Assembly (NCBI GenBank): GCA_963725065.1
Contig: CAVRXD010000012.1
Location: 62,001 to 126,000, forward strand
Direction of reading: 5' to 3'
Origin: VAZQ01 sp963725065
Lineage (GTDB): Bacteria; Pseudomonadota; Alphaproteobacteria; Rhizobiales; Xanthobacteraceae
Length of the DNA: 64,000 nucleotides
In this document: positions 53,788 to 63,155 of the stretch, one piece after another
Layout: every line of letters begins with the position of its first letter
Numbering within the stretch: the stretch's first letter is position 1
Program-made: the position numbers and the translations under genes
Notes under the pieces: model-generated
Seen by the model: only the letters and a program-made list of their open reading frames with translations
What the model was told of the DNA's origin: nothing
Databases searched by the model: none

Positions 53788-54630
53788 TTGAGCGCCATCG
53801 ATGATCTTCCGCCGCTGCGCGAGGTGATCCGGCGACACGGTCTCAGAGCCAAGAAGTCCCTCGGCCAGAATTTCCTGCTCGATCTCAACCTGACCGCGCG
53901 TATCGCCCGCGCGGCGGGCCCGCTCGACGGCTTGGACCTGGTCGAAATCGGTCCCGGGCCTGGCGGACTCACCCGCGCGCTGCTGGCTGCGGGCGCGCGC
54001 CGGGTGATCGCGGTTGAACGCGATGATCGCGCCATCGCCGCGCTCGCGGAAATCGCCGAGCGATATCCCGGCCGCCTGGAGATCGTCGCGGGCGACGCTC
54101 TCGAATTCGACCCACGGGCGCTGATCGGCGGAGCACCGGCGCGCGTGATCGCAAACCTGCCCTACAACATCGCGACCGCCCTGCTGGTCTCCTGGCTCAC
54201 GCTCGAGCCATGGCCACCCTGGTATGACCGGCTCGTGCTGATGTTCCAGCGCGAGGTTGCCGAGCGCATCGTCGCCGCTCCCGGGTCCAAGACCTACGGA
54301 CGCCTTTCCGTTCTCGCCGGCTGGCGGTGCAAAGCGCGCATCCTTTTCGATGTCGCCGGCAGCGCCTTCGTCCCGCCGCCCAAGGTGACATCATCCCTGG
54401 TGGACCTGGTGCCGCGCGAACAGCCCCTCGCCTGCGAACGGCGCGCGCTCGAACGGGTGACCGAAGCCGCGTTCGGCCAACGCCGCAAAATGCTGCGCCA
54501 GAGTCTGAGGTCGCTTGGCCTCGATGCGACGGCGCTGCTGGAAGCCGCGGGCATCGAACCCACGGCCCGCGCCGAAGACATTCCGGTCGAGGGCTTCGTC
54601 GCGCTCGCGCGCGCGTTTGCCGCAAGGTGA
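53788..54630 (+). CDS. rsmA: 16S rRNA dimethyladenosine transferase
   Basis: Dimethylates two adjacent adenines near the 3' end of 16S rRNA during small-subunit maturation. SAM motif EIGPGPGGLTRALLAAGA, catalytic NLPYNIATALLVSW, and N-terminal KKSLGQNFLLDLNLTARI are visible. 280 residues. The start is TTG at 53788, which begins the conserved N-terminus; no ATG fits. Last gene of the lptF operon; it converges on gmk. Confidence 0.95.
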   Translation: MSAIDDLPPLREVIRRHGLRAKKSLGQNFLLDLNLTARIARAAGPLDGLDLVEIGPGPGGLTRALLAAGARRVIAVERDDRAIAALAEIAERYPGRLEIVAGDALEFDPRALIGGAPARVIANLPYNIATALLVSWLTLEPWPPWYDRLVLMFQREVAERIVAAPGSKTYGRLSVLAGWRCKARILFDVAGSAFVPPPKVTSSLVDLVPREQPLACERRALERVTEAAFGQRRKMLRQSLRSLGLDATALLEAAGIEPTARAEDIPVEGFVALARAFAAR

Positions 54631-54731
54631 CTTTATCGACAGGCTAGGCGCTATCGTTTGCCCGGGCCGGCCACGCGCAGCCTGCCCACAACGCTCTTGC
54701 TCTCGTCCCCCAGGATGCCGACCGCCCAGGA

Positions 54732-55395
54732 TCACAGTTCTGCCTGCAGACGGCGGACAAAATCGGACAGCCCCGTCTGACGCTCGCGCTTGAGACGTTC
54801 GACAGCCAGTATCGCGCGCACCTGCGCAAAGGCGGATTCGATGTCGTCGTTGATGATGACGTAGTCGTATTCCGGCCCAGTGGCTCAATTCCTCTCCGGC
54901 CTTCGCCATGCGCTCTTGAATGACATGCTCCATATCTTGAGCACGGAGGCGTAAGCGCCTTTCTAATTCGGGTATTGTCGGCGGCAGGACGAAAATGCTT
55001 GCCATGTCGCCGCGCGCTTTTTCGCGCAACTGCTGCGTCCCTTGCCAATCAATGTCGAACAGAATATCGCGCCCCTCGGCCATTGCCGCCTCAACTGGGG
55101 CACGCGGCGTGCCGTACAAATTTCCGAATACCGTGGCCCACTCCAGAAACTCGTTGTTGTCCACCATTCCGTAGAAGCGCGTCCGTCGATAAAGTGGTAG
55201 TCACGTCCATCGACCTCATTCGGCCCGAGGCGCGCGCGTGGTCGCCGACACTGAAAGCTCGACACCCGGATCGGCGGCCAGAAGCTTGCGGGACAACGTC
55301 GTCTTGCCGGCCCCAGACGGCGAGGACAGCACCAGCATGAGCCCGCGGCGGGCGATTGCATCCGCTTGTTGGTGACCACCCCCTGCCGTCGTCAT
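54732..55395 (-). pseudogene. gmk: Guanylate kinase, three single-base indels
   Basis: Phosphorylates GMP to GDP. The N-terminus carries RRGLMLVLSSPSGAGKTTLS (P-loop), the middle ELLEWA-like FLEWATVFGNLYGTPRAP and DIDWQGTQQLREKARGD, and the end RERQTGLSDF-like sequence QTGLSDFVRRLQ. Three shifts break the frame: an extra base in ccc at 55224-55226, a missing base near 55175-55176, and an extra c at 54872-54873. Correcting all three yields a full-length protein of about 220 residues ending at 54732. gmk is essential and single copy in most bacteria, so sequence error is likelier than decay. The start ATG at 55395 lies four bases after the yicC stop. Confidence 0.88.
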
Positions 55396-55399
55396 GGGC

Positions 55400-56287
55400 T
55401 CATTCCAAATTCTGCACCTGCTCGCGGAACTGTTCGACCACACTCTTGAGTTCAAGGCCGATATTGGTGAGCTCGACATCGTTCGATTTGGAACACAGCG
55501 TGTTGGCCTCACGGTTGAGTTCCTGCGCGAGAAAATCGAGCCGGCGGCCAATGGCACCGCCGTCTGCGATCAGTCGCTCGACCTGGGCGACGTGCGACGC
55601 CAGCCGATCGAGTTCCTCGCGGATATCCGCCTTGCTCGCGATCAGGATTGCTTCCTGATGCAGGCGATCAGGATCGAAGCGGTTGGAGGTGTCGAGCAGC
55701 ATGGCGATCTGTTCGGCGATGCGCGCCTTGATCGCCTCAGGCCGGCGGCCGGGCGCGGCGTCCGCCCTGGCAGCGAGCGCGGCGATTTCCTTGACGCGCT
55801 GGCTCAAGATTTGCCCCAGCGCCTCGCCTTCGTGTCGGCGCATCGTCGCGAGTTCAGCGAGCGTCGCCCGGAATCCGGCGATGACAGCCGCTTCGGCGGC
55901 CCGGCGATCGTCCTCGCGCTCGTCTTCGTCGATGACCTCGATCACCCCTTTGAGCGAAAGGATTCCGTCGAGCCGCGGCTTGGCGGCATCCACCCGGCCG
56001 GCAAGCGCGTTGATGGTCGCGAGCACGGCCGCCAGCACCGGTTCATTGACGCGCACAACGGGCGCAACGCCCTGCCGTCCTGCGGTGAGCGTTCCGTAGA
56101 CCGTGCCCCGCGCGAGCACCTGCGCTGCGCTATTGCGCGCGGGCCCCTCGACCGCGTCCCAGCCCGGCGGCAGGCGCAACCGCAGATCCAGTCCCTTGGC
56201 GTTGACCGATTTGAGCTCCCAGGCCCAGCTATAGGTACCGTTCACGCCGTGGCCACGCGCGAAGCCGGTCATGCTCGAGAGCGCCAT
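55400..56287 (-). CDS. YicC/YloC family endoribonuclease
   Basis: A 295-residue protein of the YicC family; E. coli YicC assists RNA decay. SMTGFARGHGVNGTYSWAWE opens it, with LDLRLRLPPGWD following, and the C-terminal DUF1732 part has RLDFLAQELNREANTLCSKS and IGLELKSVVEQFREQVQNLE. Complete and of normal length. Precedes gmk, as in many alphaproteobacteria. Confidence 0.92.
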   Translation of the reverse strand: MALSSMTGFARGHGVNGTYSWAWELKSVNAKGLDLRLRLPPGWDAVEGPARNSAAQVLARGTVYGTLTAGRQGVAPVVRVNEPVLAAVLATINALAGRVDAAKPRLDGILSLKGVIEVIDEDEREDDRRAAEAAVIAGFRATLAELATMRRHEGEALGQILSQRVKEIAALAARADAAPGRRPEAIKARIAEQIAMLLDTSNRFDPDRLHQEAILIASKADIREELDRLASHVAQVERLIADGGAIGRRLDFLAQELNREANTLCSKSNDVELTNIGLELKSVVEQFREQVQNLE

Positions 56288-56388
56288 CGGCCTCTACCCG
56301 CAAACTATCTTGGATGACGGAATTGGGCGGACCTTACCGGCGGCGCGCGGCGGTCACAAGAGCCGGGGTGTGCCGCGATCGCAGCGTG

Positions 56389-57726
56389 CTATTGCGCCGC
56401 GCCGGCCGCCCGTGACGAGCCGTTCGCGCTGCGCCTGCCCCGCTGCGTCGGCGCGGGCGTAGCGCGCCCCGGCGCGGGCGCTTGCACATCCGGAGCCGAC
56501 GCCTCTCCCCTCTGCTCGCTTTCGAGCGCGCGCAGACGCGCGACGTTCTTGAGGTGCTGATCGTAGGTCTCGGCGAACGCATGTCCCCCGGTGCCGTCGG
56601 CCACAAAAAACAGTTCCTTTGTGCGCGCGGGATTCGCCGCGGCCTCGATTGAACCCCGCCCGGGATTGGCGATCGGGCCCGGCGGCAGGCCGTCGATGAC
56701 GTAGGTGTTGTACGGTGTTGGTTGCGCGATCTCGCTCTTGGTCAGCGGATGACCGAGCGTACCTTTGCCGAAGACGAGGCCGTAGATGATGGTCGGGTCG
56801 GACTGCAGCTTCATCTTCTGCTTCAACCGATTGGTCAGAACCGCCGCGACGCGCGTGCGCTCCTCGGGCTTGCCGGTCTCTTTCTCGATGATAGAGGCGA
56901 GAATGACGAGCTGCTCTGGGGTCTTGAGCGGCAGGTCGGGATTTCGCCGCTCCCAGACTTCACGAACCAGCCGGTCTTGCGCCTGACGCATGCGCTGGAT
57001 CATCTGCTCGCGCGTGAAGCCGCGGTTGAAGTGATAGCTGTCGGGTAGAAGGCTGCCTTCCCGCGGCACGTCCTTGACGTTGCCCGAAAGAATGTCGCTC
57101 TCCAGCAGACGCGCGACGATCTGCTCGGACGTCAGCCCTTCGGGAACGGTGAGCTGGTGCTGGACCACCTTCCCCTCGACGATCGTGTCCACCACGTCCT
57201 TGACGCTGGCCCGCTTGGGGAAAAGATATTCGCCGGCCTTGAGCTCGGAGCGCGCGTTGAGCGCGAACACGCCGCCAATGAAGACGAGCCGATGCGCGTC
57301 CATGACCCCCTCGCGCGTGAGGAGGTCGGCGATGTCCATGATGCCGGAGCGCGGCGGGATGTTGACGATCTTGTCTTCCTGCAGCGGACCGGGCGCCTCG
57401 AAGTGGCCTTTCCCGACGACGAGCGCGCCTCCCACGACGATGAGAACAAGCACCAGTACGGTGATAATGGCATTGCCTACGATCACGAACGGATTGCGCG
57501 CGCGCCGCGAAGGACGCGTTGGCATCGGCACCTGATCGGGCTCGAGAGCGGCGCGGGGGCTGCGCGGGGTGATGCGTTTCGGCTCCATGACTGACGTTGC
57601 AAATCCATCCGGCCGACCGGATATGGGTGGTTCCGGCTCGCCTAGTACCACGCGCGCGGGCCCCGCTTGTTGCGGAGTGACCGGGTTCGGCATCGACGGG
57701 CTCGGCGCGACCGAAGCCGGCGTCAT
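56389..57726 (-). CDS. mltG: Endolytic murein transglycosylase MltG
   Basis: Cuts nascent peptidoglycan strands and sets their length. One membrane helix (NAIITVLVLVLIVVGGALVV) precedes the YceG/MltG domain with EYLFPKRASVKDVVDTIVEG, the catalytic glutamate in ILASIIEKETGK, and LQSDPTIIYGL, ending with an Ala-Pro-Arg tail. The start is uncertain. ATG at 57726 has AGAGG upstream; the best-conserved start is the ATG at 57588 (MEPKRITPRSPRAALEP); and the frame is open to 58140, giving 184 more Pro/Ala-rich residues with weaker codon bias. It lies between yicC and fabF, its usual place. Confidence 0.85.
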   Translation of the reverse strand: MTPASVAPSPSMPNPVTPQQAGPARVVLGEPEPPISGRPDGFATSVMEPKRITPRSPRAALEPDQVPMPTRPSRRARNPFVIVGNAIITVLVLVLIVVGGALVVGKGHFEAPGPLQEDKIVNIPPRSGIMDIADLLTREGVMDAHRLVFIGGVFALNARSELKAGEYLFPKRASVKDVVDTIVEGKVVQHQLTVPEGLTSEQIVARLLESDILSGNVKDVPREGSLLPDSYHFNRGFTREQMIQRMRQAQDRLVREVWERRNPDLPLKTPEQLVILASIIEKETGKPEERTRVAAVLTNRLKQKMKLQSDPTIIYGLVFGKGTLGHPLTKSEIAQPTPYNTYVIDGLPPGPIANPGRGSIEAAANPARTKELFFVADGTGGHAFAETYDQHLKNVARLRALESEQRGEASAPDVQAPAPGRATPAPTQRGRRSANGSSRAAGAAQ

Positions 57727-58478
57727 CTTACCCGACCTCTGCCCCTCCGCCACCGGCAAATCCGGCGTCGCCGCCGCGCTCCCTGGCGCCGCCTGGACAT
57801 ATTGCGCGCCTTTCACCTGCGCTGCTGCCGGCAGCGCATCGGCCGCCGGCGCGGGCGCCGATGCAAGGGGTCGGAGACGCAGGCCAGCCATTGCCGGGGG
57901 ATGATCGGGCCGGATTTCACCCTTGGTTAACCCTGACGGCGGTGGCTGCGGCGGCAGCCCGCTCGCAACCCGGTGGCGCCCATAAGGCGCGTCGGGACGG
58001 TCCGGAGCAGGTCCGCTCGACACTGGTGGCAGCCCGCCCGCCCCGCCGGACCCACTGGACGAAGGGAGCGCACGAGGCCGCAGGTGCTTGCCCGGGCGCG
58101 ACCGGCGAGGTGTCGGATTGCGCCTGATCGCCGCGATCACGCGCAGGCGGTGTGCTGTCCGAATTCACCGCCAAGCCCCCACTTCAACGCCCACGCTGAC
58201 CATAGCCGCCACCACCGCATCCCATCTGGCAATCGACCCGCGCGCCCGCCGCAGGAGGGCAATACCCGGGTGTGCCGGTCTGCGATCGCGTCCCACCGGA
58301 ATCGGCCGACTGAACCGCCCACATTACGCGCGAATATGGCCAAAGGTAGGAACCGCCGACGCTGCACATTCTCCGATCGCGGCTGCGTTAATGTGCGCAG
58401 CCAACAATTGAACAGATCCAAAATGCGGATGCGGCAAGGCAGCGCCTTATTCGCCACCTTGCGCGGCGGCCGCGCGCG
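57727..58478. other. Region between mltG and fabF
   Basis: The mltG frame stays open to 58140 but its codon third positions are less GC-rich than in the genes around it. In another frame a GTG at 58168 starts MNSDSTPPARDRGDQAQ, which looks like a disordered N-terminus and could join mltG by a frameshift. From 58141 to 58478 I see no gene. Confidence 0.35.
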
Positions 58479-59744
58479 CTAATGCGCGACGCGGCGAAAT
58501 ACCAGCGACGCATTCGTTCCGCCGAACCCGAAAGAATTGGAAAGAACCACGTCGATGTCACGCTGTTTCGAGCGATGCGGCACGAGGTCCATCGCCGTCT
58601 CGACTGAAGGGTTGTCCAGATTGATCGTTGGCGGCGCGACGCCGTCGCGCATGGCAAGGATCGAGAAAATGGCTTCGACTGCTCCCGCTGCGCCCAGGAG
58701 GTGCCCGATCGACGATTTGGTCGAGGACATGCACATACGCGCCGCGGCGTTGCCGACCAGACGATGCACCGCGCCAAGCTCGATCTCGTCACCCAGTGGC
58801 GTCGAGGTGCCATGGGCATTGATATAGTCGATCTCCGCCGCCGAGATGCCTGCGCGCTTGATCGCTGCGTTCATGCAACGCAACGCGCCGTCGCCGTTCT
58901 CGGCGGGTGCGGTGATGTGATAGGCGTCTCCCGAGAGACCATACCCGATGATCTCGGCATAGATCTTGGCTCCGCGGCTCTTGGCGTGCTCATAGGTTTC
59001 GAGCACGACGATGCCAGCGCCTTCGCCCATGACGAAGCCGTCGCGATCTCGGTCGTAGGGGCGTGATGCGCGCTCCGGTGTGTCATTGAATGACGTCGAC
59101 AGCGCGCGGCAGGCAACAAATCCAGCCATGCCGATCCGCGAGATCGGCGACTCGGCCCCGCCCGCCACCATGACCTCGGCGTCGCCAAGGGCCACGAGTC
59201 GCGCGGCATCTCCAATGGCATGGGCGCCGGTCGAACACGCCGTCACGACGGCATGATTGGGTCCCTTCAGGCCGTGCGCAATCGACACGTATCCCGATGC
59301 CAGATTGATCAGGCGACCGGGAATGAAGAATGGCGAGACGCGGCGCGGCCCCCGCTCTTTCAGCACGATAGCAGTCTCGGCGATGCCGGTGAGACCACCG
59401 ATCCCGGACCCGATCATCACCCCGGTACTGATCTGATCCTCGTGGGTGACCGGCTTCCAGCCGGCATCGGCGAGCGCCTGCTGGGCGGCGGCGACCGCAA
59501 AGATGATGAAGTCATCGACCTTGCGCTGTTCCTTCGGCTCCATCCACTGGTCGGGGTTGAAGCTGTCGCTCGAACCGTCGCCGCGCGGAACCTGGCAGGC
59601 GATCTTGGCCGGCAGATCGGAGACGTCGAACGTCTCGATGCGCCGTGCCCCGCTGTCGCCATTGATCAGCCGTCGCCAGGTCGGCTCGACGCCGCAAGCG
59701 AGCGGCGTCACCATGCCAAGCCCTGTGACGACGACGCGTCTCAT
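58479..59744 (-). CDS. fabF: Beta-ketoacyl-ACP synthase II
   Basis: Condenses malonyl-ACP with growing acyl-ACP in fatty acid elongation. The C-H-H triad is C170 in VTACSTGAHA, H311 in INAHGTSTPLGD and H348 in SSIGHLLGAAGAV, with the conserved lysine in SSTKSSIGH. 421 residues. The start ATG at 59744 is chosen because GGAG precedes it; ATG at 59756 has no ribosome site. It is downstream of acpP, fabG and fabD on the same strand. Confidence 0.95.
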   Translation of the reverse strand: MRRVVVTGLGMVTPLACGVEPTWRRLINGDSGARRIETFDVSDLPAKIACQVPRGDGSSDSFNPDQWMEPKEQRKVDDFIIFAVAAAQQALADAGWKPVTHEDQISTGVMIGSGIGGLTGIAETAIVLKERGPRRVSPFFIPGRLINLASGYVSIAHGLKGPNHAVVTACSTGAHAIGDAARLVALGDAEVMVAGGAESPISRIGMAGFVACRALSTSFNDTPERASRPYDRDRDGFVMGEGAGIVVLETYEHAKSRGAKIYAEIIGYGLSGDAYHITAPAENGDGALRCMNAAIKRAGISAAEIDYINAHGTSTPLGDEIELGAVHRLVGNAAARMCMSSTKSSIGHLLGAAGAVEAIFSILAMRDGVAPPTINLDNPSVETAMDLVPHRSKQRDIDVVLSNSFGFGGTNASLVFRRVAH

Positions 59745-60011
59745 CTGCGACTCCATAGAGCGCGTTCAGCAAAAGTGGAAGCCGGTTTTGCGACGAGTTG
59801 TGATTCCTGGAGCGAGCACGCGTGCACCAACACCGACTTGCCTCGGTCGGCCATGGTACCGCTTACGTCGGCGAAAACCGATCCGCCCGCGACCGCCCGG
59901 TCTGTACCCGACAGCGCGGCCACGTCGCCGACATCATACGTCGGCGACGCTGCGGGACGCCAAGGCAAAGGGTGATCGCACAAGCCGTCAGTTCCGCCCG
60001 GATGGCGGTCG

Positions 60012-60251
60012 TCAGCTTTTTGCGTTCTTCTCAAGGAACTTGATGGCATCGCCGACCGTCAAAATGGTCTCGGCGGCGTCGTCGGGGATCTCGCATCCGA
60101 ATTCTTCCTCGAATGCCATGACGAGTTCGACCGTGTCGAGACTGTCGGCACCGAGATCATCGATGAAGCTTGCGTTCTCGGTCACCTTTTCGGCCTCGAC
60201 GCCCAAATGCTCCACGACGATCTTTTTCACCCGCTCGCCAATGTCACTCAT
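60012..60251 (-). CDS. acpP: Acyl carrier protein
   Basis: A 79-residue acidic carrier of fatty acyl chains. S37 in LGADSLDTVELVM is the phosphopantetheine site; the second helix is VELVMAFEEEFGCEIPDDAA. Normal length. Separate gaps of 267 and 237 bases on either side suggest its own promoter, as expected for a very highly expressed gene. Confidence 0.97.
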   Translation of the reverse strand: MSDIGERVKKIVVEHLGVEAEKVTENASFIDDLGADSLDTVELVMAFEEEFGCEIPDDAAETILTVGDAIKFLEKNAKS

Positions 60252-60488
60252 CGCTGCAACCTCGTGTCCTTTGAATTGGGCTCGATCGGTCAGCGCCCCC
60301 GAGCCATTACGTATGGGCTTGCGTGGGTACCCGGCGTCGGATCATCGGGTCGCGAGCGGACCCCCCTGTGATGATTGGAACCGTTGTGCCGCCCCAGCCA
60401 AACCGGAGTCCGGTTATCATACTTCAAAAGCCTTGACCAGCGCAGCTACGCCGCATCGGGCGGCTTGCTGGGCTTCCCGGAAAGACCC

Positions 60489-61226
60489 TCAAATCATCGC
60501 CATCCCGCCATTGACGTGAAGCGTCTGACCGGTGACGTAACCAGCCTCGTCCGATGCGAGAAATACCGCCGCAGCAGCCACGTCCGCCCCGGCGCCCAGC
60601 CTCCCCGCCGGCACGCGGGCGAGAATCGCGTCCCGCTGCTTGTCATTGAGCTTGTCGGTCATCGCCGTGGCAATGAAGCCGGGCGCGATCGAGTTCGCCG
60701 TTACCCCGCGTTTGGCATATTCAGCGGCGATCGACTTGATCATGCCGATCATGCCAGCCTTGGTCGCGGTATAGTTGCCTTGCCCGGCATTGCCGGTGAC
60801 GCCGACCACGGACGCGATGCCGATGATTCGGCCGAAGCGGCGCCGCATCATCCCCCGCAGGGCCGCACGCGCAAGGCGGAAAGTGGCGGTCAGATTGACC
60901 GCGACCACCTGGTCCCAGTCCTCGTCCCGTAACTGGACCAGCAGATTATCCTTCGTGATGCCGGCATTGGCCACCAGAATGTCGAGTTGGCCCATGGCCT
61001 CTTCGGAGTTCGGGACCAGCCCCTCGACCTCGTCCTTGTCAGCAAGGTTGCACGGCAGCACGTGGACGCGGTCCTTGAGCTCGCCCGCGAACTGGTCGAG
61101 CACCTCTCGTCGTGTGCCGGAAATCGCGACAGTCGCGCCTTGATGATGAAGTGCCCGCGCGATCGCGTTCCCGATCCCACCGGTCGCTCCGGTGATGAGC
61201 GCGGTCTTGCCGGTCAGATCGAACAT
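60489..61226 (-). CDS. fabG: 3-oxoacyl-ACP reductase
   Basis: A 245-residue short-chain dehydrogenase that reduces beta-ketoacyl-ACP with NADPH. GATGGIGNAIARAL is the cofactor motif, LVANAGITKDNLLVQ is conserved, and the catalytic tyrosine and lysine are in GNYTATKAGMIG. The ATG at 61226 follows AAGGAAC; longer upstream residues are not conserved. Sits between fabD and acpP. Confidence 0.96.
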   Translation of the reverse strand: MFDLTGKTALITGATGGIGNAIARALHHQGATVAISGTRREVLDQFAGELKDRVHVLPCNLADKDEVEGLVPNSEEAMGQLDILVANAGITKDNLLVQLRDEDWDQVVAVNLTATFRLARAALRGMMRRRFGRIIGIASVVGVTGNAGQGNYTATKAGMIGMIKSIAAEYAKRGVTANSIAPGFIATAMTDKLNDKQRDAILARVPAGRLGAGADVAAAAVFLASDEAGYVTGQTLHVNGGMAMI

Positions 61227-61419
61227 TGATCGCGTTCCTTCGTTGAGACTCGTCTGTCGCGGCCCGAGAAACACGGGAATGGCCGTCCGGTCATATGTGC
61301 TGCCCCTGTCAGGTTATCGTACGTGCGCTCGTGATCGGGCCAGCGATCGCGAGCATATCATCGGTTACACGCGCCCGATCCCAGCTTTCCTCATCGAGAG
61401 GCGCGCCGGAACAGGAGCG

Positions 61420-62364
61420 CTAGGGGCGCGGCGTCTTGAACGCCGCCACGTCATCCGGCGTACCGACCGAAACACCGATTGCGCCTTCGGCTATTCGTTT
61501 GACGAGTCCGCTCAAGACCTTGCCGGCGCCCACCTCGCAGAATCGGGTTACTCCCGCATCCGCCATGAAGCTGATCGAGTTGCGCCAGCGTACCGTCCCG
61601 GTAACTTGTGCAACAAGCGCGCCGACGATGTCGGCGGGATCGCGGATCGGCTTGGCCAGCACATTGGCGACGACCGGCACCACCGGCGACTTCACCGTGA
61701 CCCCGGCCAGCGCCGCCGCCATGGCGTCGGCCGCAGGTTGCATCAGGCTGCAGTGGAACGGGGCGGACACGGGCAGCATCATCGCGCGCCGCGCACCCTT
61801 TCCTTTGGCGATCTCGACCGCACGCTCGACCGCGGCCTTGTCGCCCGAGACGACCACCTGTCCGCCGCCATTGTCGTTTGCGGCCTGGCACACCTGATCT
61901 TCGGCGGCCTCGCCCGCCACGGTGACAGCCTGTTCGAAGTCGAGGCCGAGGAGCGCGGCCATGGCGCCAGTGCCAACCGGCACCGCCTTCTGCATGGCAC
62001 GACCGCGAATGCGAAGCAGCCGGGCAGTGTCGCCGATGCGGAGGGCACCCGCCGCCGCGAGCGCCGAATACTCTCCGAGCGAATGACCGGCGACGAACCG
62101 CGCGTCGCGCGCGAGATCGACGCCGGCCTCGGTTTCGAGCACCCGCATGGCCGCGAGCGATACCGCCATCAGCCCGGGCTGAGCATTCTCCGTCAGCATA
62201 AGGGTCTCGGCCGGCCCTTCCCAGATGACCTTGGTGAGCGCCTCGCCGAGGGCCTCATCGACCTCTTCGAACACCAGGCGCGCCGCCGGGAAGGCATCGG
62301 CAAGGCCCCTGCCCATGCCGACCGTTTGACTGCCTTGGCCAGGAAAAATGAAAGCGAGCGACAT
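61420..62364 (-). CDS. fabD: Malonyl-CoA-ACP transacylase
   Basis: Loads malonyl groups onto ACP. The nucleophile is S95 in AGHSLGEYSAL and the partner H204 in SAPFHCSLM; FIFPGQGSQTVGMG opens the protein. 314 residues. The ATG at 62364 follows AAGGGA. First gene of the leftward fatty-acid cluster; diverges from rpsF. Confidence 0.96.
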   Translation of the reverse strand: MSLAFIFPGQGSQTVGMGRGLADAFPAARLVFEEVDEALGEALTKVIWEGPAETLMLTENAQPGLMAVSLAAMRVLETEAGVDLARDARFVAGHSLGEYSALAAAGALRIGDTARLLRIRGRAMQKAVPVGTGAMAALLGLDFEQAVTVAGEAAEDQVCQAANDNGGGQVVVSGDKAAVERAVEIAKGKGARRAMMLPVSAPFHCSLMQPAADAMAAALAGVTVKSPVVPVVANVLAKPIRDPADIVGALVAQVTGTVRWRNSISFMADAGVTRFCEVGAGKVLSGLVKRIAEGAIGVSVGTPDDVAAFKTPRP

Positions 62365-62664
62365 GCCCGTCCCTTGATGAGAACGGGCCCTAAGACACCC
62401 CGCTATCCGCGCTGTCAAGCCGAGCTGGGCTCGGTGTGGGCCGGCGCGGTCTGCGGCTTGCCTTTTAGTCGAAAGACCCTATAACCCGCGTTTCCGCTCG
62501 ATCCCGGCCGGGAGCTGAACGGACGGTCGCATGGGTAACCACCCGTGCGGCAGGGCCTGATGGTCCGGCGTCCCGTGTTCCCGCCTTCTGAGCATTCGAG
62601 CCTTTCCCGAAAGGGTTCGAAGGGCTTCGCGCCGGGGGAGCATGACACAGGGAAAGGCATATCG
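62365..62664. other. Divergent fabD / rpsF leader region
   Basis: No gene. It contains the promoters of both directions and the leader of rpsF, with a hairpin described separately. A stretch around 62440-62500 is the likely promoter area, not resolved. Confidence 0.4.
62595..62621 (+). promoter_or_regulatory. Hairpin in rpsF leader
   Basis: A stem of about 11 pairs (TTCGAGCCTTT with AAAGGGTTCGAA, two wobble pairs) closed by a small loop of CCCG and one A. It lies 44 bases upstream of the rpsF start. The S6:S18 complex represses its operon in many bacteria by binding a leader hairpin with a CCG element; whether this is that motif is uncertain. Confidence 0.35.
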
Positions 62665-63150
62665 ATGCCCCTCTATGAACACGTCTTCCTGACGCGCCAG
62701 GATGCCAGCGCGCAGCAGGTCGAAGAACTTACCGCCCAGTTCACCGGCATTTTCGAGCAAATGGGAGGCAAGGTCGTCAAGACCGAGCAATGGGGCGTGA
62801 AGTCCCTCTCCTATCGTCTGCGGAAGAACCGCAAGGCGCATTTCACACTTTTCAACGTCGACGCACCGTCGGCGGCTCTCAACGAGGTCGAGCGCCAGGA
62901 ACGGCTCAGCGAGGACGTGCTGCGCTACATCACCGTGCGTGTGGACGAGCACGAGGAAGGTCCATCCGCGATGATGCGCAAGGTCGATCGCGACCGTGAG
63001 CGTGACGATCGCGGATTCGGTTTCCGTGATCGCGACCGCGGCAGTTTCCGCGATCGAGATCGGGATCGCGGCGAGCACCGCCGTGACCGCGACAGCCGTC
63101 CCCCCCGCGACGGGGCTGACGAAGCTCCTCCCGCCGGAAACGAGGGGTGA
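62665..63150 (+). CDS. rpsF: Ribosomal protein S6
   Basis: A 161-residue small-subunit protein that binds S18 on the platform of the 30S subunit. MPLYEHVFLTRQDASAQQVE, then VKTEQWGVKSLSYRLRKNRK are the S6 core. After about residue 110 a long tail of Arg and Asp (DRDRGSFRDRDRDRG and similar) replaces the short tails of most S6 proteins; acidic/basic extensions occur in Rhizobiales. rpsR follows by five bases. Confidence 0.95.
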   Translation: MPLYEHVFLTRQDASAQQVEELTAQFTGIFEQMGGKVVKTEQWGVKSLSYRLRKNRKAHFTLFNVDAPSAALNEVERQERLSEDVLRYITVRVDEHEEGPSAMMRKVDRDRERDDRGFGFRDRDRGSFRDRDRDRGEHRRDRDSRPPRDGADEAPPAGNEG

Positions 63151-63155
63151 TGGTC

